From: Hyaloperonospora brassicae | Lineage: Eukaryota; Oomycota; Peronosporomycetes; Peronosporales; Peronosporaceae | DNA length: 64,000 nt | Assembly: GCA_947650285.1 (NCBI GenBank) | Contig: CANTFL010000016.1 | Coordinates: forward strand, 124,001 to 188,000 | Reading direction: 5' to 3' | Shown here: piece after piece, positions 34,607 through 46,253 of the stretch | Numbering within the stretch: position 1 is the stretch's first letter | Layout: every line of letters begins with the position of its first letter | Made by a program: the position numbers and the translations under genes | Notes under the pieces: generated by a model | Databases searched by the model: none | Told to the model about the DNA's origin: nothing | What the model saw: the letters and a program-made list of their open reading frames with translations, nothing else

Positions 34607-35977
34607 ATGGATCAGTTCCACTTCGAGCCCATGCTGCAGGAAAGACAAGCGGAAGAAGCGAAACGCGCCCGTCAGCGCGAACATGTCAAGAACAGCTACT
34701 ACCGACAGCAGGCAAGCGCGCACCTGCCGTCGAGACGTCGGGCGCATCCGCTAACGTGTCTACATCCTGTTGCGATTTGTACTTGTTAGAACGCGATGAA
34801 GGCTTTGCGTCGCGAGGTCTGCAAGCTGGAGCAGGAATACTCACGCACGGTCGACCGTAAGAAGCAGCAGCTGCAGTGGCGCGAAGTGGCCGAGGCGCTG
34901 GGATGCGACGCAGCGCGGGAGACCTCGGACGACCTCGTGGAGCAGTACATGCAGCTGTCCCTCACGAAGCAGCGACTCTGCCAAGAGAACCAGCAGCTGG
35001 CGCTCATGGCCTCGGAGCACGTCAAGTTCCAGCTCAAGACGCAGCACATACTGGACTCGAAGCCCGAGCCGACCGTCGGGCCGCTTTCGATCGCGGCCAA
35101 TGCCCGTGACGGGGCGGTCAAGGAGGTCCTGGACGAGGGAGATGGACAAAGGGACGTGCTGTGTGCAACAGGGCTTTGCCACTCACCATCCCCGGTGAAC
35201 GAGGTGGCCTTCGAGCCCCTCTCAGTTTCCGAGTGCCATCAGATTGCGCTACACGCGTACCGAGACGCCCGGGCTTTCTCGAACAGTAACGACTACCTGA
35301 CCACTGGTCTCGAGCTCTTCGGGTGGCGCGAACAGCGGCGCGAGGCGCCCGATCATGTCAAGTTCACGCTCAAAAAGCGCTTTCCCGGCGTCACTCCAAT
35401 GAAAATGTCAGCTCGTGGTTGGCGCGTGGTATCGTCGCCGCGAGGGTTGGCAGGTCTCTACTCGTCCACGATGCACTTGTCCATTAAGGTGCTCCAGGTC
35501 GTGGACGATTACAATGTGATCATGTACCGTGTCATCACAAACACGAGCACAATGGCTACTGTCCAGTCATTGTTCCTCGTCACACGCTTCCAAGTTGGAA
35601 ACGGGTATGTCATCCTATTTCGCTCCGTGGATCGCAATCGATTGCGAAAGAGTCGATCAGACGGCACCGTCGGACCTTGGGATGCACGGGGCGGAGAAAG
35701 CGCACAAGTAAAGTGGCTCGACATGTTCACATGGTGCGTCAGCTGTCTGTATTGACGAGCGTTTTGCCTTACCTGCGCGATGATTGACCAAGTTGTTATG
35801 CGCAGGACGTTGTTCGATGACGATTCAGAAGACGACAATGCCGTGACTTTCAGTTACGGCGGGATTGTGTACGGCACTGAGGCTGCTGGCACGCGTGTGT
35901 GGATGCTTGAGATCTTGTCGCTTGCCTTGCGATGGGAAAACAAGGTCATGGGGCCTACCTTGATGCTGAGCGAGTGA
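34607..35977 (+). CDS. Coiled-coil (bZIP-like) protein with START-like domain
   Basis: Three exons, 34607-34711, 34790-35733 and 35806-35977, join in frame to 406 residues. Intron 1 (78 bp) has a GC donor (CAG/GCAAGC), a CTAAC branch site at 34751 and a TTAG acceptor. Intron 2 (72 bp) runs GTGCGT to GCAG and contains a stop, so it must be removed. The joined N-terminus (EHVKNSYYRQQ then NAMKALRREVCKLEQEYS) is basic and then forms a long helix with LVEQYMQLSLTKQRLCQENQ, like the bZIP-type starts of a large oomycete family. From about residue 170 a START-like lipid-binding fold follows (WRVVSSPRGLAGLYSS, YNVIMYRVITNT, YVILFRSVDRNR, FSYGGIVYG). Its ligand is unknown. An alternative ATG at 34496 would add 37 residues. 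Confidence 0.8.
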
Positions 35978-36180
35978 CGCCCCACATGTGACAAACAACT
36001 TGACTGGTGCGTGTGTAAGAACGACTTCGTTGGTTCAGCTTGGCCGGACCACTTAAAGCTCTTTGAGCAAGCCACTAGAATCATCCGCCACGGTGCCCGT
36101 GTCTTCGTGAGGCTTCCAACTTCTGCCTGTATGAACGCCTGTGACAAGATCTGAAAAGCTTCGTCAAGCTGCGAGTCCAG

Positions 36181-36611
36181 TCACCTGTGTAGCTTGTCAC
36201 GCTCGATCGCTTGCGAGATGCACATGCCGCCCGTAAAGCTCAACAAGCTCTTGTCGGGCAGCCCGAGCGCAGGTGGTAATGGTGAGACTTGCATCACCTT
36301 CCCGTAACGCGTGCAGGCCTGATATGTTAAGGTTGTCGTCGTGCATATCGCACACCCCTCTAATCCTCACATTGCGTGTCCACTGTCGCAGACAACAGCT
36401 TGCTGTCTTCACACTGCAGAAAGCGATCGACCGTAGCAGGAACAGCGAAAGCGGACGCAGCATCTACGGCTTGAACGGATAGGTCCGTCAGGGCCTCACC
36501 CGAAGAAGACGCATGTACAACATGACATTGACATCGCCATCCCAACATGCTCTGCACCGCAAACATCAGGTCGAAGGTCGCACATGCGATGCTGAAGCGC
36601 TCCAGTCTCAT
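36181..36611 (-). pseudogene. Unknown two-exon gene, probably truncated
   Basis: An ATG at 36611 starts exon 1 (36371-36611; MRLERFSIACATFDLMFAVQ), rich in G/C third bases. A plausible intron 36288-36370 (83 bp, GTGAGG to CAAG, with CTTAAC about 40 bp before its end) joins in phase to exon 2 (36181-36287; LPPALGLPDKSLLSFTGG). The product would be 115 residues ending at a TGA. Past that TGA the same frame continues with a good amphipathic helix (LDSQLDEAFQILSQAFIQAE) to about 36010. The TGA may therefore be a disabling mutation of an Arg codon. No family recognised. It is convergent with the START-like gene. Confidence 0.4.
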
Positions 36612-38374
36612 CGAACGGAGCGCGTGCCACCAGCACGCAACCGCAGCTATGCACCATGATCACTGCCGGTCATAGTCACTGTCGCGGTATAGAAGTAGCA
36701 GTGACTACCGCATACGTGCGACGGCCTGACAGCGTTTAAACCTCAGCTGATAATCGGAACGTCAATGCGCTTCGTGGTTTCAGGCGGAACGCACATTTCA
36801 GCTTCTTCGGAGCTTGCTGCCGACGTTCGTGGCGCAGGTTGAGATGTAGATCATGGATGTAAGGAAACTGCGTTGTAGGTGCTTTTATTTAATGGACGCT
36901 TTTAGTATCGATTCCTCAATTATAGCGATTATACTACAATGTTATAGCAATACTATTTAGTCGGATTAATTGGTAACTTGTAAAATTACTTTTGGTGATT
37001 GCCCCAAAAAGAGCCTTAAAGGTTTTCGGGAAATGGAAAGAGACGTTTCTCGCAGCTGCTGCATCGAGCACAAACTATTCGTGGGTCATGTTCGATCGTT
37101 ACAAAGATGCCATATGCTCGCCTTAGGTCATTCTTGTATTACTAAACCACAACCAACTTGTAAAAGTAGGCGTCGCCTCTTCATCCCCGTACGCCTTTTA
37201 CCACGCTCACATTGCTTGCCACGTTAAGACACGGTCAGGTTCATCTTCGATTATCTTCGAGCTCGAGTTGAGCCCAGCATCTCGACAGTTTGGAAGCACG
37301 ATACAAATTGTGACATTTAGTTTGGACAAGATATACATATGAGTGTATTCTAATCTATATGTGCAACCGCATGTAACCACATGCTACAAATGACTGGTCG
37401 CATTACCAAAAGATGGGCAGCGTCTCATTGACCGGTTATGTGACAGTTCTAACTTGTTGCACCAATTTTCGAACCAGCAGACTATCCATTTCACGGATAA
37501 AACGAGCAATGAAGTTAATTTAAGAAGTATGCTGTAACGGAGAATCCTATTACACCACGTTGACATCAACAATCGGTCCAAGAGAATATTATCGATATAA
37601 ATAATCGATACAACATTCACCTTGCAAAGCCGATATCGAAAAATATTACCTGCGGTGGTAATATTCGACGCTGCCCCACTCATTAGTTATTGTAGGCCTA
37701 CACCATGTGGCTTAACTGAAACACGCATTGTCGCTCGGCGCACGCAAAGACTTGTAAGCAGGTAGCTACATTCGAGAGTTGTAGTATAGGGCATTTAATT
37801 TAGCAAAAGCATCATCAAAGATATTTATTACTCCATATATTTTACAGAAACTCAAAAATAAATTACATGCAGTTCGTCTTCTTCCTCTACAATGTGTGTT
37901 CGTTGGGTAGGCTCACCTATCTCGGCACGTACCGTAAACGTGATGTTACGAGGCATCTACTTAGACTGTGGTCAGTGCCATTATGGCGATACAAGCTTTA
38001 GGTTCCTCGTTACTTCTGGTAGCTCTTTTCAGGCTGGGCAACGACCGCGGATACACCATTTAACATGAACATTCCGGATGATGAACGGATTAGTGCATAT
38101 CAACGCGTGATGAGTTCACCCGTTTTATAGTAAAAAGGAGGCGGTAGAAGAACGAATAAGTATTACCGTAGTTGGACCTGATATCAACGTCATGATGTTC
38201 ACTCTGAAAGGAGACGAGCAATATGCTGCTTACTTCGTCAAGCATGAACTAGATGCGTCGCAAAAGAAAGTAATCTTGCGATACTAGAACTAAAACGAAT
38301 TGATGGAGCGTTTGGAAGAACAGGGTGTCCAACATGCCGAGCCATTGGGAAAAGTGGGTGATCAGACATTCAAA
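36612..38374. other. AT-rich stretch, no supported gene
   Basis: GC falls sharply after about 36850, marking the end of the gene island. Frames stay below 100 codons on both strands. Nothing was recognised. Confidence 0.5.
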
Positions 38375-38935
38375 CTATTGAGAGTAAATAGATTTGGGCT
38401 GCTGGTACAGGGCCGATGCACATGCGTCGACTTGAAACCCTGCATCCATTTCTAAGTGCAAGTGCAAGAAAGTCGATGTGTACTTCTTGTCACGATAATT
38501 GGTCAAGATGAACGGAATGAGGCTCATCGCTTCTCCGACGAGATAACGTGAGTCGCATTTGCCCAGGCTCACTTCGCCCGACATGCTACACGTTGGGCAG
38601 TATGTCTCGCTATCCACTGCCCATTTGCGACGAAGTCGCTGACAATCGAGAAAAATTGGATCATACAAATCTTCTGATCGCCATAGGATGACTTCACAGC
38701 CAAAGTCGATGACACTAATGGCCACACGGGCATCGGCCAAAACGGAAAAAATATCGATAGAAGGTAGTATACGCCTCGAAAAGAGAACCTCTAATGACGG
38801 AACATAGATGTGTTTTCGGGATCCAGGGGACATGTTAAGCCGATAAATGATCGACCGACCGAAAGATACAAATCGATAGCGGTTATAAATGAAGCGCAGA
38901 ACAGCCAAAATTAGTAGCAGATACCGACATCTCAA
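38375..38935 (-). CDS. Unexplained 186-codon open frame
   Basis: This is unusually long for such AT-rich surroundings. It has no ATG at its upstream end; the first ATG in frame gives a start at MSPGSRKHIYVPSLEVLF, leaving about 152 residues. The sequence has mixed composition (for example ADARVAISVIDFGCEVILW) and two Cys pairs (ETYCPTCSMS) but no motif I can assign. It could be an orphan gene, an exon, or a fragment of an unrecognised element. No splice sites or promoter were identified. Confidence 0.35.
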   Translation of the reverse strand: MRCRYLLLILAVLRFIYNRYRFVSFGRSIIYRLNMSPGSRKHIYVPSLEVLFSRRILPSIDIFSVLADARVAISVIDFGCEVILWRSEDLYDPIFLDCQRLRRKWAVDSETYCPTCSMSGEVSLGKCDSRYLVGEAMSLIPFILTNYRDKKYTSTFLHLHLEMDAGFQVDACASALYQQPKSIYSQ

Positions 38936-41900
38936 TGTAGATTGATAGCTATGTAGTGTATATAATACGCAGCCATTTACGTTGACGGGATACGGTAAGG
39001 GTAATGCCAGCCGACTGCAAACAATCGCGCTTTCGATATGATAAATCGCCTGATCTTAAGCATAGAGAAAAGAAATCGCTGGGATAAGCGGAGACCATGT
39101 ATGTCAGCCAGCAGACATCTGTACAGAAGGAAAGGACCTAACACTTTGTCTGGGGTAGCAAGGTAAAATTGTTGACGCAGTGGACATTTGAAGCGGTGGT
39201 ATAATAAAAAGCAAAATCAGGCACTGGTAATGAAGATTCTTGATGTTCGCAGGTAAAATCCATAAAATGACCGGGCAGGGAAGTGCACATCAAAGCTTCC
39301 ACGATAAAAGCCACTAGGTCGAGAGCAACCGTAAAATTTGAATCGGTTGGTGACGATCAAAGGACATAATAGGTCGAGTTCACGGGCTAGAACATGGCCG
39401 ATTGGCAAGACCCTTGTAAGCGGAATGGATGCAGTGCTTGAGAGCAAAAAAGTCGAGCTCACCATGAAAGCCATATGCTCGTGAGGGAAATAATGCGCTG
39501 CTGATGGAGGGATAAGCCTAGCTGTTGATTACGTACTCCTACTTGGATAGGTCAAATATAGCTAAACTCGCGGGAAAAGTAAGGCGGAAAAGTGTGGTCA
39601 GGCTCGGACCGTCGGTAGAGCACGTACTTTGCAGCAGCCGCTGCTAGCGAACGATCATCTTCGAATTCTCGGGATGAGTCTCAAAGTATCACAGGATTAA
39701 GAAAATGACGGCGGTGACGAGGGTAATCCGTTTATAAGGGCAAGAATGTGGTACCGAATATAAATGCTTGTACTGATTAAATTGTGAAATATCGTATCCT
39801 TTACTTGTAGTGACACAGTGAAATTAATTTCATTGACGCGGTGTAGACAGTCTCGAAGTATCACGTTCACTTGCAAAGGAAGGGTTTATTTCGTAAAATG
39901 GCGCTTACAAAAATAAAAAAGTGGAGATATAGTACCATACAATTTAAGTTTTCAAAAAGATTTGTATTTGGTCTTTCTAAAACTATGCTAAACGACGAAG
40001 TCAAACGTAGCTACCCTCTTACCACCCATTAAGCGAGTTCAGCAGCGATAAGTGGTAGACGTGGTTCATATACAGGTCTGTATCGATAAATTGTTTTGGA
40101 GCGGAGCTGATTGTGTTATAAAGCGTAAACCTTTCTTATACTTGCTTATCGAGGTAAACGAAGGTGAATATGATCGAATATCATACTGTTTCAGTGGACC
40201 AAATCTGGTGCTAATGGCATTAGACGGGCTAACCTCGGTACTCTTTGCATGTCGCTCACTATGACGCGTCTATGTATTTTGCTTTGACTGATGCCTTTGA
40301 TTGAAGCGAGCGAGCTTTTGCATCCTTTTAAACTATGCACTTGCATGTTAGCCACAATGAACATGCTATTTTATGAGGCCGTGCCATTTCGCTACCAGGC
40401 CTCGCTATTGGTCACTTCGGATAAGTGACAACGTCACCTGACCTCGTACTCGACATTAGCCGGATAAGCGCACCTCACGTCAAGAAACCGAATGTTGCGT
40501 GAGATTCTTATTACTATCGATATCGGTTACAAGCTACGGCCTAGTGGTTGAGGTTCAACCGGAGCCTTATTCGTCAGCCTTCATTATACTCTTTACCGAT
40601 CTTGCACAAAAAGATGATGTCTTTGCATAGCGTTCTTTTGCGGCTAGCAGGCTGAGATACTATTAGAGCCGACGAGATGGAGATATCGTAGTATACGAGA
40701 CCAAAGTGTATCGCTAGGATGCTGGTAGTAGACACTACTAGGATAATCTTCTTCGTCTTTTTGCTTTATAGTCATTGCCGTGTCAAGCGAGCGCTCGCTA
40801 CAGCTGACAACAATATGACATTGCGATTGGGGCAGTGTAATTTTGGTGTTGGGACGCCGCTCGGCCTGCAATGCATTCGTCGTCTCATAAGATCTCGAGA
40901 CATCGATGAATGTCCAGATTGACGAGCTCCAACAATCAAAAATTAATGGAACATGCACAAGAAAGACGTCGCCTTTTCGTGGCTATCTTTGCGTCGGGCG
41001 TGGTTTGCATACTCGTGGACGAACGATGTGTATAGCTTGTGCAATTGTTCCGGCATAGTGCGCTTTACTGGCAGGCGTAGCTGTTATGGGCAGTAACTGC
41101 TGGTTTGCCTTGTGTACACTCGTCAGAAAAAGAGCGCTGAGTCGAAAACAACTGTAGCTGAGAGCTGCTAAATTTCCTCATAGTTACATTGACTTGTAGT
41201 GGATCACACCATTCACTCAACATGCGCGTCAAAACCAGTCGTACACAAGACACTCCTCAATACGTAATTCGAATAGCGCGTGCGAAGAGCTCTGCTTGTC
41301 GATGGCGACAGAAAAGACAGAGACAGACTGCCTCGGGTAAGTCGCGCTCCTTTTCACGTCGTTGCGGTCATTTCTAATCCATACACACACACACACACTG
41401 CTTGCTGGCTACTGCAAAGCTGTCGCCTCACTGGTTCCCTCACCCTGCTGGGCGTAGGAGCCTACTTGTTCAACGAGGTGCGTCACGATCTCGTCCGTCC
41501 AGGCACATAGTTCACCAGTGCTGAGTAGACTTTGCTGTGCCAACAGCGTACGAAGGTACCGACACACGACCTGAGACACCGGCGCTGGTTACTCGCTTGC
41601 GCCGGCACATTCGCCACCACAGGAGTTTGGCGAGCGGTGGGCCACTTGGTCGGGACCCCACGAGAGTCGTCCACTGATGGCTGACGAGTCATCGAGAGGC
41701 TACAGCGTGGACATACCACAAGGACTGCTGTCAACACGGCCACTGGCGTCTGGCTGGCTCAGCATTCCCGACGAGCTCCAGCAGCAAGATCGACGTCCTG
41801 TCGACGATGATAAATAGCGTCCATGTATCTCTTTTTATAGTGATTGCCTCGTTCACGGTGTTCCCCTTCGCTACAATTGCTGCGGCGAGGCTTCGTATGG

Positions 41901-42155
41901 TACAGCTCAAGTACAAGATAAAGCCTACACATGCAGACACAAAGACGAGGAGTGATGCGCTCGCCTCCACCGCCCGCGTTCGAGCAGAAACCTGCCTCAC
42001 AGAAGAATACACTTTTCCCGTCGCCCGGTCCGCTCGCACAATGATTGCATGCGCATCGAGCTACTCGTGCGAACGAGCATGTAATACATGAAGACCCTGC
42101 TACCGCAAGAACCCGCCTCCGTCCACCGCAATCACACCCATGGCTGAGGATGGTA
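38936..42155. other. Mostly AT-rich, no supported gene
   Basis: A minus-strand ATG at 39474 opens 85 codons (MAFMVSSTFLLSSTASIPL), with a faintly signal-like start but no RxLR or LFLAK motif. An (AC)n run lies at 41383-41399. From about 41480 GC rises; a minus frame ending at 41731 includes one membrane-like segment (ASLLVFVSACVGFILYLS) and may be an exon, but no consistent gene could be built. Confidence 0.4.
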
Positions 42156-43471
42156 TCATGACAGCGGCAGGAGGCTGCAGTGCAAACTAGCAGGATTGTG
42201 CATGCGGTCGTGGATCATGGACACGGACACAAACACCTGCGGCAATCACGAAACAACCAGCAGAGAGTTAGTGTCGGTCGGAAACAATCAAGTCAAACAC
42301 GCCGCACCTTTCGATCGCCAGTGCTGGAGAAGTGCCACATCATCTTGCTCTGCGCCGACGCCGTCTCACACGAGAGAATCTTGCTCACAAGGGTGTACAT
42401 CTTCGGCGCATCCATGGCCGTACACATTGTGTACAGGCTGTGCAGCCGAAGCTCATCAATGTTCTTGCAGCACAGCTCCAAAAACAGCGCGTTCGCCTCG
42501 ACGATCGTGCCATCGAGTTTCGCCAGAAGACTGGGCATGCTACTGCTGGCGAAAACGTCTCGGTACGAAGCCGACGAGCCTTCGATCTCAGTAGCGCCAG
42601 CGCTTGAGGCGCCGTTCGTAGCACTGCCATACATGTTGTCCATGTTCATAGGGTACGAGGTCTGCGGCTGCATGCCTCGTATGGACAGCGCTGGTACTGG
42701 CGACGGCATGCTATCGATCATAAACACTTGGCCTTTGCTGTCGACGTGGCTGGGCGACGGTGCCGTGATGGACAGCCGACCCGCTGACTCGCTGCACGGA
42801 GACACGAGATGACGCGGAACGCCGCCCGAATGAGGCGACGCGTGCTGCATCGAGTGCTGCATCTGCGACTGCGACGCCACCCCGCCAAGCTGGTTGCGCT
42901 CGAGGTTCGCGATGTACTCGAGTGTGGCTTGGAGCACGCTGTACTTGTCCTTCTTCGACGACGAGTAGCCTGCGGCCTCGAGTTTGTTGCGCAGGATGTC
43001 GAACTGGTTGCTGATGCGCAGGATCCGTCGCTGCTCGCGCAGATTGTGGCGCTGCTTCTTGCTCAGGTCGCCACTGCCGCCGCCACTGGACGAGTACCCG
43101 CCAGGCGTCATGGGGTACGGACTCTCACAGGACGTGGCGTCGCCATTGGTGCCGAGGGACGACGTCAACGGGTTCTGGTCAATGAGATTGAGTTTGATGT
43201 GCATCGGCGGGTACTGCGGCTGCTCGACCTTGGGGGAGATGGTGCTGTAGGCGATCTCGAGGGCCAACGCGTCCTTCAGCGGCGGGCGCCCGTCGGCCAT
43301 CGAGGCCGGGGTCGTCATGGCGGCTGAAGCAGAGGCTGCTGCGGCTGCTGCACCGCCAGCGGCCGCGGGCGTGGAAGGGGAGAACGCCACGGCGCCGCCG
43401 TGTCGAGGAGAGGCGACAGCTGCGTACGGGAGTTGCGGGTGCTGCTGCTGCGGGTGCTGCTGTGACGCCAT
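42156..43471 (-). CDS. bHLH-PAS transcription factor
   Basis: Two exons, 42308-43471 and 42156-42236, joined across a 71-bp intron (donor GTGCGG, CTAAC branch site, acceptor GCCGCAG), give 414 residues. Residues 1-60 are rich in Gln, Pro and Ala. The bHLH domain spans about 137-191, with basic segment KKQRHNLREQRRILRISNQF, and helix 2 KKDKYSVLQATLEYIANLE. A PAS domain runs from about 303 into exon 2 (DVFASSSMPSLLAKLDGTIV, EANALFLELC, then VFVSVSMIHDRMHNP after splicing). This pairing of domains is known for animal sensors such as AhR and HIF and also occurs in oomycetes. A nuclear DNA-binding dimer is inferred. Alternative start: the ATG at 43318, which drops the low-complexity N-terminus. 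Confidence 0.88.
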
Positions 43472-43522
43472 TGAGCTACATCGTGAACGAGACAAAAGCA
43501 AAAGACCGAAGCGTGAGTGCCG

Positions 43523-44027
43523 ATGGGTAAGTCAGACGACCAGTGTCTCCTCGCGGCACACAATGACTGCGCGACGCATGCGTACGTGGGGGGCAGCTGC
43601 GGAGGGCGGAAGGAAGCTCGCTTTGTGAGCCCAGTCTCGTCCCCGCAGGCCAGTGTACTACTTCATATTGTTACGTTTCTCGGGCTGTCCCGCTTCTACC
43701 GAGGCTGGTCACTCGAGCCCGAGTCAAGTGAGACATGGGATACTCTATCGAAGAGAGGTCGTCGACCTGCTGGATTTGCAAAAGCTGATCCGGACCCGCA
43801 TTTTCGATGGAGGGTCGAGCGAAAAAGCATCAAACGTTGGACGGACTATGCAGTCTGTGCAGACTATGATGACCTCGCGCGACAACGTCCCAGCGCGCGC
43901 CGAGAAGAAAGCGCCTGCAGAAAAAACCAATTGGATTGCGGGACGACCCATCGATGATGACGCCGCATCAAGCGGCGGTCCCATCTCTCTCTTCGATCGG
44001 AGCCATGCGCAAGCTCAACTTGCATAA
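43523..44027 (+). CDS. Small two-exon gene of unknown function
   Basis: Exon 1 (43523-43624) starts MGKSDDQCLLAAHNDC; exon 2 (43704-44027) contains VVDLLDLQKLIRTRIFDGGS and ends ISLFDRSHAQAQLA. The proposed 79-bp intron (GTGAGC to CCGAG, with GTACTAC as possible branch site) joins the two in phase, giving 141 residues. Exon 2 is polar and probably disordered after residue 75 (many Ala, Ser, Lys). The start is only 51 bp from the ATG of the divergent bHLH-PAS gene. No family recognised. The splice model is by eye; a single-exon product from the ATG near 43848 is an alternative. Confidence 0.5.
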
Positions 44028-46253
44028 AACAAGAGCGAGAGCGAGCGACGAATAAGGCGCTGCGAAGGTGAGCGGGCACATGTGTCGCGTCTGTGCGACT
44101 TCAGGATAGACCTGATTCTACTTCCGTTTCGGTCCTTATTCTATCTCTGCCGGTCGACTCCGTTTGTAGCGCGCCATGTGCCCGGAGTTGTCACAAGACC
44201 CACGTTGTCAAAGTCCGCATAAAGTTGAGGCAATCAGCTTATGCTGTGGGAAACGACGGAGAACGTTGCAGGAAGAAGAAGAAGAAGAAGAGCTTACCAT
44301 CACTAAAGAACATTAGCGTCTACGAAGGGGTTTTACCAATGAGTCAGGTACCATTGATGCTTCAGGGTAACTAACTAGCAACGAACCATACACAAATGAT
44401 GTCACGCATCGCGCTACTTCAGCTCAGTCGCGACACGATCGGCACACTATCTGCACTGATCCGTGCGGACCTGGTCCTATTGCTCCATATCTGTGGTCGT
44501 GCCGGTCGGCGTCGTAGTGGCCATATGATCGATCGCCACGTATCCGCACTACACGCACTGCCATTTTTAGGCCGTTCGGGAGCGAAAACGACCTACAGCG
44601 CTATGCATAAGGCGTCTCGCCCGTGCGTCACACTGCGATTGTGCACGCGCTTGAGAGGGACTGACACCCGCTCGTGTCCTTCTGATTACGCGACTGTTGC
44701 TGCACTGCGCGAACAATCGCTGTGCGCGCTGCACATCCGTTGACCGGACTATCGGAGTGTCGCACGCGGTCAGCAAAAGATTGCGGGCGAAGGACGTCGT
44801 GGAGCCGCCGTACCCGCTCGGCCTTTCTCCTACCGCCTATCGCATCCGTGCAGCACACGGTCAGTTGCGTGCGTCCATCAAAGCGACGCGCGGGTGTGCA
44901 GCACGTGGATCGGCTGACGGACGCAAACAATTACCGCTCCATCGCTTTCGGGTCATAGTCACGACTCGCACGGTTCGTGGCTGCGAGTTTTCGGCGGTCT
45001 GCGCTCCGTCTTGTCCTAAGCGGCGCCACTTTGTGCACCTTACGTCACGCTTCGCAGTAACGATTCGATGGGCGGCGCTCGCACTGCATTGTCTTGTGCC
45101 GGGTCCGTGGTTTGTCGACAGCAGTGGCCACAACTATGGCACGCCCAGCGCTCACTAATCATCATTTCGACACATGCGTGCATCCTCGTAAGGTACGCCC
45201 TGTTCGCCAATTGCGGCGAGGACGGGTCGAAGGGGAAGCAGCTTTGCAGACTGGACAGACGTGCCACTCGAGCGCATGATCAAGGTTAGCCGCGACGTTG
45301 ACTCGAGTAGTTTTAGAGGGTGTGAGTGTCGCGTTCTAGTAGAGACGGTAGCTCTATGCAAGAAGACTTCGACAGATAGTCGAGATGGACGTTGACACAT
45401 ACGGATGCAATGCTAGACTTCGCCCCCATTCGATGAATGTCATGGAACGTCGGATATCGGCGTCGCGACTGTGAGTGACGGCAGCGATCTGTTCGACTTC
45501 AACCCAACTGCTGGGCCGATAGTGGATGTAATAATGGACAGAGTACAGAACTCGAGATGCTGGCGATACTGGAAGAGATTGTGCGGCGGGGGTGCGTTCG
45601 ATAAAGCGAGAAGCTGTTTGGGCAACTCAGAGTGCAGGACTGTAGCGCCTCGAGGAGGGGACAAACCAGCGCATTTTGCTGAGAAGCGACGTCGATGGAA
45701 TAGGGTAGTGCTTGTCGATGAGAAAATGTTGAAGGGAAACGACGGTGGTGTCGTGAGCCAGTTGGGCAAGACGCATGCGGGGCCATGCCATCTGCGTATT
45801 ACATGTGTCGAGGACTCTGTTCTACAAGCACAGGTTTAATTTATAAATCGCGCATACTGGATGAGCGCTGTCGTGGTAATAGGGCTCGCCAATTGTCACT
45901 TTGCGTGTAAAACCCACACAGTGTATCTGGATGTATGCCATAAGGTTCTCGCACTGCTTTTCAGTGGACTCAACAACATGGCACAAAGGAGATCTTACGT
46001 ATGATCCGCAAAAGTAGATACCACACACCCGCGTATGGCCAGCAACATACAGGCAACGGCATGGGCCGACCGGCTACGTGTAGACAAAGATATCCTTACT
46101 CTGCGTATTGATGTTATGCTCGTTGCCATTTCATATTTTTTGCGAAGGAGAGAGCAACTAACATGTTTCGACAACTGGTCCTCTGCCATTTGCAGTGGAC
46201 GATGGTACGGACATTCTTGACGCTCAAGGACCGACCTCGATGAGGTCCTATTC
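44028..46253. other. No supported gene; GC-moderate DNA with shadow-like frames
   Basis: Overlapping open frames appear on both strands at 44396-45160 and 45440-45840, none with a domain, and the two strands look equally open. An (AAG)n run lies at 44271-44291. This may be decayed coding DNA, but I cannot support a gene. Confidence 0.4.

Noticed and set aside
39217..39474. Possible secreted effector (MAFMVSSTFLLSS start)
   Set aside because: The hydrophobic start is weak and there is no RxLR, dEER or LFLAK motif; 85 codons in AT-rich DNA is not convincing.
42809..43327. Plus-strand frame of 172 codons
   Set aside because: It is antisense to the bHLH-PAS exon, is Arg/Val/Leu-rich as expected from reversed Ser/Gln/Pro codons, and has no domain.
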